This document shows, in pieces, positions 27,044 to 35,787 of a DNA stretch of 64,000 nt. The position numbers and the translations under genes are program-made. The DNA is taken from positions 248,001-312,000 of the forward strand of contig JBMNGP010000006.1 of assembly GCA_050949905.1 (NCBI GenBank), in the 5' to 3' direction. Origin of the DNA: DUML01 sp050949905. Lineage in GTDB: Bacteria > Bacillota > Desulfitobacteriia > Desulfitobacteriales > Syntrophobotulaceae. The number at the start of each line of letters is the position of its first letter. The first letter of the stretch is position 1. A model generated the notes under the pieces. That model saw nothing but the letters and a program-made list of their open reading frames with translations, did not search any database and had not been told where the DNA came from.

Positions 27044-27079
27044 ACCCCGGTAATATTTTGCCGGGGTATTTACTTTTTT
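27044..27079 (+). terminator. Terminator after rpmB
   Basis: ACCCCGG (27044-27050) pairs with CCGGGGT (27061-27067), followed by a T-rich tail. Confidence 0.88.
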
Positions 27080-27088
27080 GGCCTTAAT

Positions 27089-27751
27089 TTAGTCAGCCGA
27101 TAGCAGGATAATCAGCAGAATTATTCCCCTGTGAACTGTAATTTCGGCTCTCTCTGTAGTTAAGACATTGCTTATCCCCCGGGCAGAATTTTGGAAAAGA
27201 GCCAGCTCGTTTAATTCATAATATAAGCCTTGCGAAGTAACCAAAGCTTTCTCTGTTAAAGCCACGAGCGATAACTCCTGTCCTTTTTTCCCAGTAATAA
27301 TCTTGGTGCCGGGCAGTAAAACATAGGCCTCAAAACTCTTATCAAGCATCTTGATTATTCTTTGCTTTTGAGCGTAACCTAACATGAGAGCAATATTCCC
27401 CAAGAGATGATCCAGCCTTTTTCCTCCGGCGGCATAAAGCAGGATTTCATCATCCTGCCGGCCATAAGCCTGTAAATAGGTTTCAGCGAATTCCAAGGCT
27501 AATTCCAAGTCGGTCTGATCCTTTTCCTTAGGGTACTTTTTAATTTTGGTGTTGTTTTCTTGGCAGAGCTTTAAACTCTCTGTGGTAATGGAATCAAGAT
27601 CCCCCACTAAAACATCAGGAACTCTCCCCGCCCTAAGAGCTAGGTCCCCTCCGCCGTCGGCACAAATGAGGATATCAATTGGTCTGGTTCTTAATTCCCT
27701 CCGGCCCCACTCTAAATCCCATTCACCGTTAGCAACAATTGCCACATTCAT
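27089..27751 (-). CDS. thiN: Thiamine pyrophosphokinase
   Basis: Transfers pyrophosphate from ATP to thiamine. 220 residues. The N-terminal catalytic domain shows DGGGDLALRAGRVPDVLVGDLDSI up to residue ~60, the YPKEKDQTDLELAL segment and GGKRLDHLLGN. A short C-terminal thiamine-binding domain follows. I chose the ATG at 27751, after GGTGGTGG; the longer frame overlaps rpe and has no similarity. It is the last gene of the prkC-rsgA-rpe-thiN cluster, as in B. subtilis. Confidence 0.94.
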   Translation of the reverse strand: MNVAIVANGEWDLEWGRRELRTRPIDILICADGGGDLALRAGRVPDVLVGDLDSITTESLKLCQENNTKIKKYPKEKDQTDLELALEFAETYLQAYGRQDDEILLYAAGGKRLDHLLGNIALMLGYAQKQRIIKMLDKSFEAYVLLPGTKIITGKKGQELSLVALTEKALVTSQGLYYELNELALFQNSARGISNVLTTERAEITVHRGIILLIILLSAD

Positions 27752-27770
27752 ACTGCCACCACCATGAGAA

Positions 27771-28436
27771 TTATTGTTCTTCCAAGGCTGCCTCAAGTAA
27801 ACTAACCATAGCCTTTGCTGGGTCAGGTGCCGTAAAAACAGCCGCCCCGGCCACAAGTATTTCTGCCCCAGCCTTGCTTGCCAACCTGACAGTATCGAGG
27901 TTCATCCCCCCATCAACCTCAATGCGGCACTGAGGATTAACTTCTTTGAGGATTCCAGATAAAGCTACTATTTTGGGGAGCACCGCCGGAATAAACTTCT
28001 GTCCGCCAAATCCGGGGTTAACTGTCATTAATAACACCAAATCCAACTCTTGTAAAAGATAAGTGAGCTCTTCCAGCGGTGTAGCAGGGTTTAAAGCAAC
28101 ACCCACACCTACCCCTAAGGATTTAATCTGCTGAACAAGCCGGTGAGCATGCCTGGTAGCTTCAATATGCACCGTCAGGTTATCGGCGCCTGCCTGGGCA
28201 AATGCTTCCACGTAATTTTCCGGGTTCTCAATCATCAGGTGAACATCAAAATCCAAGGAAGATACCTTCCGCAGAGATTCCACTACTCCCGGCCCAATGG
28301 TAAGGTTCGGGACAAAATGCCCATCCATAATATCAATATGTAAAATTTCAGCCCCGGCATCTTCAATTTTTTTAACTTCTTCCTCTAAACGGGCAAAATT
28401 AGCTGATAAAATGGATGGGGCAATCGTAATACTCAT
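27771..28436 (-). CDS. rpe: Ribulose-phosphate 3-epimerase
   Basis: Pentose phosphate pathway enzyme interconverting ribulose-5-phosphate and xylulose-5-phosphate. 221 residues forming a TIM barrel. Motifs are SILSANFARL, HIDIMDGHFVPNLT (metal His and catalytic Asp), DVHLMIENP, VNPGFGGQKFIP and VDGGMNLDT with the second catalytic Asp. It lies between rsgA and thiN in one operon. Confidence 0.97.
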   Translation of the reverse strand: MSITIAPSILSANFARLEEEVKKIEDAGAEILHIDIMDGHFVPNLTIGPGVVESLRKVSSLDFDVHLMIENPENYVEAFAQAGADNLTVHIEATRHAHRLVQQIKSLGVGVGVALNPATPLEELTYLLQELDLVLLMTVNPGFGGQKFIPAVLPKIVALSGILKEVNPQCRIEVDGGMNLDTVRLASKAGAEILVAGAAVFTAPDPAKAMVSLLEAALEEQ

Positions 28437-28465
28437 AAATACATACCTCTTTTCTTTATAGGCTT

Positions 28466-29338
28466 TTAAAACCTACGCTCCTTGGCAATTACCTCCTGCA
28501 AAAACTGCAGGTAATGTTCATACCTGGTAGGAAGAATCTTGGAGTCTTCCAAGGCCTCCTTAACAGCGCAGGCTGGTTCTTTGTCATGCAAGCAGCTCTT
28601 AAATTTGCAGTCCCCTTTATATTGGTCAAACTCAGGAAAATAATTCTGCAATTCTTCTCTCTTCATTTCCGGCAAATAAAGCGATGAAAATCCGGGAGTA
28701 TCCGCAACCAGTCCGCCCGCTACGGGAAGCAGCTCCACATGCCTGGTGGTATGCTTGCCCCTTCCTATTTTATCACTAACCAGTCCTGTTTTCAGCTTCC
28801 TGCCGGGCTCCAAGGAATTTAGGAGACTGGATTTTCCTACTCCTGACGGTCCGGCTAAAACCGAAATCTTTCCTGTTAAGTAGTCCGGCAGCTCTTTAAG
28901 ACCTTCCCCGGTTTTATTGGAAACATTTACAACCCGGTATCCTATTTGTCGGTAGTATTCAATATTTTTATCATTTAAATCCTTAATCAAGTCAATTTTC
29001 GTAAAGACCAGCAGGAGATCGATGCCCGCTCTGGCAATTTGAACCAACAAGCGATCCAAAAGATTATAGTCCGGATCCGGGGTTTGGCGGGCAAAAACTA
29101 AGATGGCCTGATCAACATTGGCAATACTTGGCCTAGGGAGATAATTCCGGCGCTCGAGCACTTTTTCTATTGTGGCTTTATTACCGGCACCCGGAAGAAT
29201 AATAACTCTATCACCCGGAAGGAAATCCTGCTTTTGGATACGAAAACGACCGCGTAAGGAGCACTCCCATACCCGGTCAGTGGTATAGACATAATAAAAC
29301 CCGGCATAACCTTTAATCAGCGTTCCTTGGATGAGCAT
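28466..29338 (-). CDS. rsgA: Small-subunit biogenesis GTPase RsgA
   Basis: Circularly permuted GTPase for late 30S ribosome assembly. 290 residues. An N-terminal OB fold is followed by the G domain in permuted order: TKIDL (G4) comes before GPSGVGKSSLLN (G1) and DTPGFSSL (G3). The C-terminal zinc site reads CKFKSCLHDKEPACAV. It follows prkC, the conserved order. The product is complete and the start is the ATG at 29338. Confidence 0.97.
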   Translation of the reverse strand: MLIQGTLIKGYAGFYYVYTTDRVWECSLRGRFRIQKQDFLPGDRVIILPGAGNKATIEKVLERRNYLPRPSIANVDQAILVFARQTPDPDYNLLDRLLVQIARAGIDLLLVFTKIDLIKDLNDKNIEYYRQIGYRVVNVSNKTGEGLKELPDYLTGKISVLAGPSGVGKSSLLNSLEPGRKLKTGLVSDKIGRGKHTTRHVELLPVAGGLVADTPGFSSLYLPEMKREELQNYFPEFDQYKGDCKFKSCLHDKEPACAVKEALEDSKILPTRYEHYLQFLQEVIAKERRF

Positions 29339-29445
29339 GTATGCTTGACTTTCCCCCAGTATAGTCTACTTGGATATTACCCTGAAAACTCAGCTTGGTC
29401 AAAGCTCCGCTGTGGTAAACTGGCGTTTCTCCTTCTCGCCCCGAT

Positions 29446-31131
29446 TTAGGGCGGTGGGCCAGGTCCTTCGGACACTACAATAGTTACTTCCGAACCCTGT
29501 TTAACCGGCCTGCCGGCAACCGGCAAAGTAGATATGACGGCATCGGGAGGAAACAACTCTGATCTTTCTGTTTCGGGCCTAACCACCAATTTATAATAAT
29601 CCTGCAAAATCTCTTTGGCTTGAGCGGAAGGCATCCCAATGACATCGGGCATCGTATCGATGGTTAGCTCCGGTCCGCTGCTGATATAAAGCTTAATTTC
29701 ACCATTTTTAGGCCACACCGCCGAGGGTGCGGGGGTTTGCCCAATTACCCTGCCCTCTGGGACAGTAGGCGAAAGCATCGAGCTGATTTCAATCTTGTCA
29801 GCCTCGAAACCGGCGGCCAGCAGAGCATTGATGGCATTCTCCTGCAATGGGTTAGTGGAAGTGACATCCGGTATTTTAATAAATTCTACCCCTTTGCTAA
29901 CGACAACATCGATTGCCCGCCCGGCTTTGACCAAGGTCTCCGGCTGATAGCTCTGGCTAATAATTTTATTTGCTTCAATATCGTCACTAAAATCCAAGGT
30001 TGTTTCCCCCAAGATAAGTCCTGCGTTCCTAAGTTTAAGCTCGGCTTCCTCAATAGTCAGACCCTTAACATCCGGGACTTGAACATCAGGAACATGAAGG
30101 AAGCTGTAGAGGGCGTAAACAACCCCGGCAAAAAGCAAAATGCCCAAAAGGGAAAACACAACCGGCAGAGGGATCTTCTTTCTGCCTTTATGCAGAGTGT
30201 CTTCCAGCTTATCCTTACCCTTTTCTTTGGCCACTTTATCCCTTAGCCCTTTATGAATTTGGGTTTGCAAAGGATCCGCACTCTTTTCCGTTGCTTTTCT
30301 ATCCCAAATAATAGTTTGCCCGGTCAAAATTCTTTCCAAATCTCCTAATAATTCACTGGCACTTTTATAGCGCTCCTCAACAGATTTGGCCAAGGCTTTC
30401 ATCGTAATGACATTTAGTTCGTCCGGTATCCCCGGGACAATATTACCCGGTGGTTCAGGTTCCTCTTGAATATGTCTAAGCGCAATAGTTATGGGAGTAT
30501 CCCCATCATAGGGAACCTTGCCAGTGATTAGTTCATAGAGAATTATCCCTAAGGAATAAAGGTCGGATTGTTCCGTGGTTGGAGCGCCCTTGGCCTGCTC
30601 CGGCGATAAATAATGAACGGAGCCCACAATATCTCCCGTATGGGTTAAAGTTGCCGCCGAGGCAGCTCTGGCAATTCCAAAATCTGTGACTTTGACCCGA
30701 CCATCGTTGGTGACAATGATATTTTGGGGTTTAATATCCCTGTGAACAATATGATTGGCATGGGCATGGGCGAGAGCTTCACCTATCTGCCGAACCAGAA
30801 GAATGGTTTGTTCAAAGGGAAGAGGTCCCTGGTTACGGATAATATCTTTTAAAGTCTGGCCTTTGACATATTCCATGACAATATATTCTTCCTGGCCATC
30901 CTTACCTACGTCATAAATCGAAACTATATTCTGATGGGACAGGCTGGCCGCCGACTGCGCCTCCCGGCGAAAACGGCGGATAAAACCCTCGTCCGAAGCA
31001 AATTGCTCCCTTAAGACTTTAATAGCCACCGTCCGATTTAAAAGAGTATCCCTAGCCTTATAGACAATGGCCATTCCGCCTGCCCCAATCTTCTCTTCGA
31101 TCTCATATCTTCCGCCATACATCCTGCCCAT
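29446..31131 (-). CDS. prkC: PASTA-domain Ser/Thr protein kinase PrkC
   Basis: Membrane-bound serine/threonine kinase sensing muropeptides, acting in growth, cell-wall control and spore germination in relatives. 561 residues. The kinase domain covers residues 10-270, with GAGGMAIVYKA, VAIKVL, HRDIKPQNI (catalytic loop) and DFGIAR. One membrane segment around residue 325-345 (VVFSLLGILLFAGVVYAL) follows a basic juxtamembrane part. Three extracellular PASTA repeats begin at VPDVKGLTIEEA, IPDVTSTNPLQE and MPDVIGMPSAQA. The ATG overlaps the pbpA stop by one base. The opposing phosphatase prpC is in the same operon. Confidence 0.97.
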   Translation of the reverse strand: MGRMYGGRYEIEEKIGAGGMAIVYKARDTLLNRTVAIKVLREQFASDEGFIRRFRREAQSAASLSHQNIVSIYDVGKDGQEEYIVMEYVKGQTLKDIIRNQGPLPFEQTILLVRQIGEALAHAHANHIVHRDIKPQNIIVTNDGRVKVTDFGIARAASAATLTHTGDIVGSVHYLSPEQAKGAPTTEQSDLYSLGIILYELITGKVPYDGDTPITIALRHIQEEPEPPGNIVPGIPDELNVITMKALAKSVEERYKSASELLGDLERILTGQTIIWDRKATEKSADPLQTQIHKGLRDKVAKEKGKDKLEDTLHKGRKKIPLPVVFSLLGILLFAGVVYALYSFLHVPDVQVPDVKGLTIEEAELKLRNAGLILGETTLDFSDDIEANKIISQSYQPETLVKAGRAIDVVVSKGVEFIKIPDVTSTNPLQENAINALLAAGFEADKIEISSMLSPTVPEGRVIGQTPAPSAVWPKNGEIKLYISSGPELTIDTMPDVIGMPSAQAKEILQDYYKLVVRPETERSELFPPDAVISTLPVAGRPVKQGSEVTIVVSEGPGPPP

Positions 31132-32543
31132 TAATCTCCACCTTCTTTCAGTTCTAAAGCTTTCTCTATTACAGCCTTAGCGATCGGGGCTGCCGCCCCA
31201 CCGCCTGTTCCGCCATGTTCTACTAAAACTGCCACGGCAATTACAGGCTCCTCGGCAGGGGCAAAGGCTATATACCAGGCATGAGTTTTGCGATTCCCTC
31301 CAGGTTCTGCTGAACCGGTCTTGGCTGCGATTTGCACCCCAGATAGCGAACCGGGAGAAGCAGTCCCATCGGTAACAGCCAGAATCATGCCGCTCTTGAC
31401 CTTCTCGGCCTCCTGCTCGCTTAAAGGAGTCAGCCAAACTTCAGGTTTGCTTTCATACCTTATATTTTGCTTGGAATCCAGCACTCTGTCAATGAGATGA
31501 GGGGTCATAATTTTCCCTTTGTTAGCAATTCCCGCTGTTATTAAGGCTACATGGAAAGGACTGATCATTACCTGTCCCTGTCCAAAAGTGCTGGCTGCAA
31601 AGAGATTAAGGTTTAAATTGTCCGGAACGGCTTCATCCCGAGTAATAGAACTAACAGGCACATAAAGATCAAACGGAATCTCTTTCCCAAAGCCGAAATC
31701 TGAAACTGCCCGGATAAAACTGTTGAGGCCCGCTTTAATACCATGCTCAGCAAAATAAGTATTGCAGGAATAAGCTAAGGCCAGATCGTAGTTCACCCAG
31801 CCATGGGCTTTGTCGTTTTGTTCCTGAATAGTCTGACCGTTTATTATGGTTGATCCCTCACAATTATAAAGGTCAGTTGTATCCAAACCGGCTTGAAAGA
31901 GAGCCGCCGAAGTAACCACCTTCATAATTGAACCAGGCGGGTATTGAGAAAAAGCATGGTTTAACAGAGGGCTTCCTTCTTGCTGCCTGATTTTCTCCCA
32001 GTCTTCCTCCAGGCGATTAGCATCAAAGCTTGGTTGGCTGACAAGTACTAGAACATCACCATTTTGGGGGTTAAGGGCTACGACCGCCCCAGCCTGACCC
32101 CTTAGTTTTTGGTAAGCAACTTCCTGCAAGCGGGAATCCAAAGTAAGAATGAGGTCATGTCCTTTTCTGGGTAACTCGAAGGTATTCTGAATCTTCCTTA
32201 GGACAGAATTGTCATTCAGGCCAAGCAAGTTTTCAGCTTCCGTAGCTTCCAGCCCAGCCGACCCATATTGAACTGTAGCATAACCAAGAAGCGGCTGAAA
32301 CATTTCTCCCTGGGGGTAAACCCGGACTTTGCTGCTGCCTGTTTCCTTAGTTTCAGCCAGTACTACCCCGTTACGGTCATAGATTCCCCCGCGAGTGATC
32401 CTCTTTTCCAAAAAAACCGCCCGGCGGTTGGCCGGGTTGTCCAACATGGTGTCTGCCTGGACAACCTGCCAGTAAACTAACCCAAGGGTTAGGAAGATAA
32501 AGCTAAATACTAAAACTAGAGCAATTTTCCTGATTCCGTTCAT
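31131..32543 (-). CDS. pbpA: Penicillin-binding protein 2-like transpeptidase
   Basis: Class B, FtsI/PbpA-type transpeptidase that cross-links peptidoglycan. 470 residues. There is an N-terminal membrane anchor (about residues 7-25), a short pedestal domain, and the catalytic domain with SxxK as SIMK (Ser about 205), SxN as SCN (about 259) and KTGSAEPGG. It is shorter than typical FtsI and resembles actinobacterial PbpA. It overlaps ftsW upstream by four bases, so the SEDS polymerase and its transpeptidase are probably made together. Confidence 0.95.
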   Translation of the reverse strand: MNGIRKIALVLVFSFIFLTLGLVYWQVVQADTMLDNPANRRAVFLEKRITRGGIYDRNGVVLAETKETGSSKVRVYPQGEMFQPLLGYATVQYGSAGLEATEAENLLGLNDNSVLRKIQNTFELPRKGHDLILTLDSRLQEVAYQKLRGQAGAVVALNPQNGDVLVLVSQPSFDANRLEEDWEKIRQQEGSPLLNHAFSQYPPGSIMKVVTSAALFQAGLDTTDLYNCEGSTIINGQTIQEQNDKAHGWVNYDLALAYSCNTYFAEHGIKAGLNSFIRAVSDFGFGKEIPFDLYVPVSSITRDEAVPDNLNLNLFAASTFGQGQVMISPFHVALITAGIANKGKIMTPHLIDRVLDSKQNIRYESKPEVWLTPLSEQEAEKVKSGMILAVTDGTASPGSLSGVQIAAKTGSAEPGGNRKTHAWYIAFAPAEEPVIAVAVLVEHGGTGGGAAAPIAKAVIEKALELKEGGD

Positions 32544-33829
32544 GACACAACACCAGCCCGCTTACCTATAGGAGCTTCACTGAGGCTAAAGGAAGAACAA
32601 TGAGAAATATTAGCCAAAAGCCCTAGAAGAAGAAAATGGGTAAGCATAGAACTTCCCCCGTAACTCATCCAGGGAAGGGGTAAGCCGGTTAAAGGCAGCA
32701 GTTTCGTAACTCCGGCTAAGATGATCAGGACTTCAACCCCGATTAAGATGCCAATCCCGGCAGCTAAGATTTGGCCAAACCTGTCCACAGCTTTGACCCC
32801 AATAGCTAACGCTCGTAGGACAATGATAATAAATAGGCAAATAACCGCCATAGCTCCGGCAAAGCCAAGCTCTTCCGCCATTACCGCAAAAATAAAATCT
32901 GTATCGGCCAGAGGAATTTGGTAAGCACCTATCCCGTTACCCAAACCGGTTCCCAAAAGTTTTCCCCCGCTGATAGCAAAAAGGGATTGCGCAATTTGAA
33001 ATCCCCCCTCGGTGTATTCTGCCCAAGGGTTGAGCCAAGTAGCTATCCTGACTCGGACATGACCAAACAGCAAATACCCTGCCGCTGCGGTCATAAGCAT
33101 TACCGGAAAGGCTAATAAAAGATAAAGCAGCCTTTCGGTAACCATATAAATAATAAAAACCATTAACAAGAAAAAAACCAAAGCTGTACCTAAGCTTTTT
33201 TGGGCAGCTAACAGCCCTAGAACAAATATACCGATAAAGGCAAAAGGGCCTAATGTTTTCCTGTCGGGTAAGGAGAGCCTGCCAATTTGAAAAGTTCCGA
33301 CCCTCAACAGCTCCCTGTTATTATCTAAGTATGAAGCCATAAACAAAAGCAGGGTAACCTTGACCAGTTCTTCCGGCTGAAACCCGAAATGACCAAACCG
33401 AATCCAGCTGGTTGCCCCACCGATTGTAACCCCGAAAAACAGAGTGACCAACAGAAGGACTAAAGCCCCGAACCCCCAGAGATACTGGTATTCCTCTAAT
33501 TTTCTGTAATCTCTTAAGCCGAAAAGAATAACATAGAAAACAATCAGACCAAGATTAGCCCAGACAAATTGATCCTGTGCCAAAGAAGGATTAATACGGA
33601 CTAAAAATACGAGCCCAATTGCTAAAACAGTCTGAACCACCGGCAAGAGATTGCCGTCACCTTCATAATTAAACATGAATTCTGCCACACTCCCTGCGAT
33701 CACCAGGAGTGAAAATAGTGCGGCCTGAAAGTAAAACCCACTATCCAGCATATTAACGCTTTTCAGTACTCCAAGGCCTATCCACATAATGGTTAAAGTC
33801 AATACCCGCAAGGAGAAACTATAAAGCAT
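32540..33829 (-). CDS. FtsW/RodA/SpoVE-family SEDS glycosyltransferase
   Basis: Polytopic SEDS protein that polymerises lipid II into glycan strands. About 429 residues with around ten membrane helices. Signatures are GATSWIRFGHFGFQPEELVK, GFQIAQSLFAISGGKLLGTGLGNG, ADTDFIFAVMAEELGF and LPLPWMSYGGSSML. I chose the ATG at 33829, just after the prpC stop. Its partner transpeptidase follows with a four-base overlap. Whether it acts in division, elongation or sporulation cannot be decided from sequence; the prpC-ftsW-pbpA-prkC context resembles the rodA-pbpA pair of Actinobacteria. Confidence 0.93.
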   Translation of the reverse strand: MLYSFSLRVLTLTIMWIGLGVLKSVNMLDSGFYFQAALFSLLVIAGSVAEFMFNYEGDGNLLPVVQTVLAIGLVFLVRINPSLAQDQFVWANLGLIVFYVILFGLRDYRKLEEYQYLWGFGALVLLLVTLFFGVTIGGATSWIRFGHFGFQPEELVKVTLLLFMASYLDNNRELLRVGTFQIGRLSLPDRKTLGPFAFIGIFVLGLLAAQKSLGTALVFFLLMVFIIYMVTERLLYLLLAFPVMLMTAAAGYLLFGHVRVRIATWLNPWAEYTEGGFQIAQSLFAISGGKLLGTGLGNGIGAYQIPLADTDFIFAVMAEELGFAGAMAVICLFIIIVLRALAIGVKAVDRFGQILAAGIGILIGVEVLIILAGVTKLLPLTGLPLPWMSYGGSSMLTHFLLLGLLANISHCSSFSLSEAPIGKRAGVVS

Positions 33830-33834
33830 CTTAA

Positions 33835-34557
33835 TCACCGCTCCAAAATACAGCAAATAACTGTAAAATTATCCGGAGCCCCTCGCTCAAGAACGATATT
33901 TTTCAGTCTTTCCAAATGTTCATCCCATGTTCCCGTAGCGGAAAACTCCGCTGCCATCTCTTCATCCTCGATAACATTGGAAAAGCCATCCGTACACAGG
34001 AGAAAAATATCCCCAGGCTGGGTATCCAACTGAAAACAATCAACAGTAATGGTTCTTTCTACTCCTAAAGCTCGGGAAAGAATATTTTTATGGGGGTGAT
34101 GTTTAGCCTTTTCTTCACTTAGTTGGCCTAAACGGACAAGCTCATTGACCATCGAATGGTCTTCCGAAAGAAGAGAAAGGGTTAAATCGCGCCAAAGGTA
34201 AATTCGGCTGTCTCCCACATGGCCAATCACCGCCTTATTCCCTTTCAAAGCTAAAGCAGTGATGGTAGTTCCCATTCCTTCGGTACCTGCCTCTTGCAAG
34301 GATGCTTCGAAAACTTCCCGGTTAGCCTCAGTAATAGCCCCTAACATCCAATCCCGGAGGGAATCGGCTGCGACGGGCGGCAGTTTGGAGGCCTTTTTCC
34401 GGAGACTTTCAATAGCTAAGCGGGAGGCTACTTCCCCGGCATTGTGTCCTCCCATGCCATCAGCCACTGCAAACAAATTAGCTTCAGGTAAAATTAACAG
34501 AAAGTCCTCATTGTTTTTACGCACACACCCTGTTTCGTAAATACTAACTGTTTTCAT
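33835..34557 (-). CDS. prpC: PP2C-family Ser/Thr phosphatase PrpC
   Basis: Metal-dependent (PPM) phosphatase that opposes PrkC. 240 residues. The metal-binding motifs are VADGMGGHNAGEVAS, GDSRIYLWR, CTDGFSNVI and GAPDNFTVI. I chose the ATG at 34557, preceded by GAGGTGGAG and overlapping the fhaB stop by 14 bases; the longer frame only adds fhaB-overlapping sequence. The adjoining kinase and FHA genes form a phospho-signalling module. Confidence 0.96.
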   Translation of the reverse strand: MKTVSIYETGCVRKNNEDFLLILPEANLFAVADGMGGHNAGEVASRLAIESLRKKASKLPPVAADSLRDWMLGAITEANREVFEASLQEAGTEGMGTTITALALKGNKAVIGHVGDSRIYLWRDLTLSLLSEDHSMVNELVRLGQLSEEKAKHHPHKNILSRALGVERTITVDCFQLDTQPGDIFLLCTDGFSNVIEDEEMAAEFSATGTWDEHLERLKNIVLERGAPDNFTVICCILER

Positions 34558-34990
34558 TTCTCCACCTCGAATAAAGAAAAGTAATACTGCCAATTTTAAT
34601 AAAGTCACCTGCAACTAGTTGAACCTGCGAATTTATTCTCTCTCCATTAACCCAAGTTCCATTAGTACTGCCGATATCTTCTACAGTGGTTATCCCTTTG
34701 GCATGCTTAAATTCAGCATGATCTAAGGAACAGTAATGGTCGGGGACAACAATATCATTATGCTTACCCCTGCCGATACTAAGTCCGCGGGAATCTATTC
34801 TAATTTTTCGCCCTTTAGGCAGCATTTCCGAACCACTTAAAACTTCCAGGCAACCAAAGTCTGACTCAACTTTGGTCAATACCCCTTTCGCCCTTAAGTC
34901 AGCCAGCATTACTGTCAAGATGCGCAGTAAAAACAAGTAAATAAGGCCAACGAAGAGAATTCTTCCAAAAACAGTTAAGAATTGCATCAT
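34544..34990 (-). CDS. Membrane-anchored FHA-domain protein (FhaB-like)
   Basis: 148 residues. An N-terminal membrane helix (about 8-27) comes first. A C-terminal forkhead-associated domain follows, with SIGRGKHNDIVVPDHYCSLDH and DIGSTNGTWVNGERI, the conserved phosphothreonine-binding motifs. The size, helix and position next to the PP2C gene closely match mycobacterial FhaB (FipA). It probably binds proteins phosphorylated by PrkC; the partners are unknown. Confidence 0.88.
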   Translation of the reverse strand: MMQFLTVFGRILFVGLIYLFLLRILTVMLADLRAKGVLTKVESDFGCLEVLSGSEMLPKGRKIRIDSRGLSIGRGKHNDIVVPDHYCSLDHAEFKHAKGITTVEDIGSTNGTWVNGERINSQVQLVAGDFIKIGSITFLYSRWRNENS

Positions 34991-35001
34991 TAACCACCGC
35001 T

Positions 35002-35787
35002 CTAAATTTTCAAATTGAATCGAAACTGAGTTTGGCCGGCCTTGATTTTATCCCCCTGATTAACCATATATCTATCGACTCTAAGTTTATTGACATAAGT
35101 CCCGTTAGTACTGCCCAGATCCTGTACAAACCATCTGCGGTTTTCCGTAAAAAGCCGCAAGTGCTGCCGGGAGATTTCCAAGTCTTGAACCACAATATCA
35201 CAATCCACATTGCGACCCACGATAAACTCATCCTGGTCAAGATAGAAAATTTTTCCTTGATCGGAGCCTTTAATTATTTCGAGATAAGGACGGGATTTCC
35301 TGCTAGCTTCTCCGGCTAATGAACTTGTTAATCTTACACTGTCCACCAGAACGGTTGTTTTTTCTAGTTCTTCGCCGTCTAGCAAGTCTTTTTCCTCTTC
35401 AATTTGCCAATTAGCGACAACAGAATCATTGAATTCCACTTTAATGGCAACTAAACCCTCCTGGATATTATCGTCTTTCTTAATTTCCACTACAGGCAAA
35501 GTCAGAAAGGTATAGCCCTGTTTACAACCCTGATCATAAAGATGTTTAGCCAATTCAATCAGAAAAGTCTCGCCAAAACTCTCTAAAACAGCTAAGTCGG
35601 CAGGATTAAGATAAACCCGGTAAATATTGGGCACATAAACATTGGAAATACTAACCTGTTTATTTTTTAACATTGCTCGGAGAAGCTCCCTAGCAACTTG
35701 GACAGGCTGAATGGTGCCTGAAGGTTTTCGAAAAAGAAAAGTAACGATAAACTCGGCCACCAATTCAAATTTGGTCAACAGATTCAT
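35002..35787 (-). CDS. FhaA-like protein, DUF3662 plus FHA
   Basis: About 261 residues. The N-terminal half resembles the DUF3662/FhaA_N domain found in actinobacterial FhaA (FELVAEFIVTFLFRK, with a following VARELLRAMLKNKQ). A C-terminal FHA domain follows, with GRNVDCDIVVQDLEISRQH and DLGSTNGTYVNKLRV. The ATG at 35787 has GGAG about ten bases upstream and overlaps the end of rlmN. It lies directly before fhaB. I infer a PrkC-linked cell-wall scaffold role. Confidence 0.88.
   Translation of the reverse strand: MNLLTKFELVAEFIVTFLFRKPSGTIQPVQVARELLRAMLKNKQVSISNVYVPNIYRVYLNPADLAVLESFGETFLIELAKHLYDQGCKQGYTFLTLPVVEIKKDDNIQEGLVAIKVEFNDSVVANWQIEEEKDLLDGEELEKTTVLVDSVRLTSSLAGEASRKSRPYLEIIKGSDQGKIFYLDQDEFIVGRNVDCDIVVQDLEISRQHLRLFTENRRWFVQDLGSTNGTYVNKLRVDRYMVNQGDKIKAGQTQFRFNLKI

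Noticed and set aside
29737..30246. Plus-strand frame opposite prkC
   Set aside because: Overlaps PASTA and membrane coding on the other strand; no start signal or family match.
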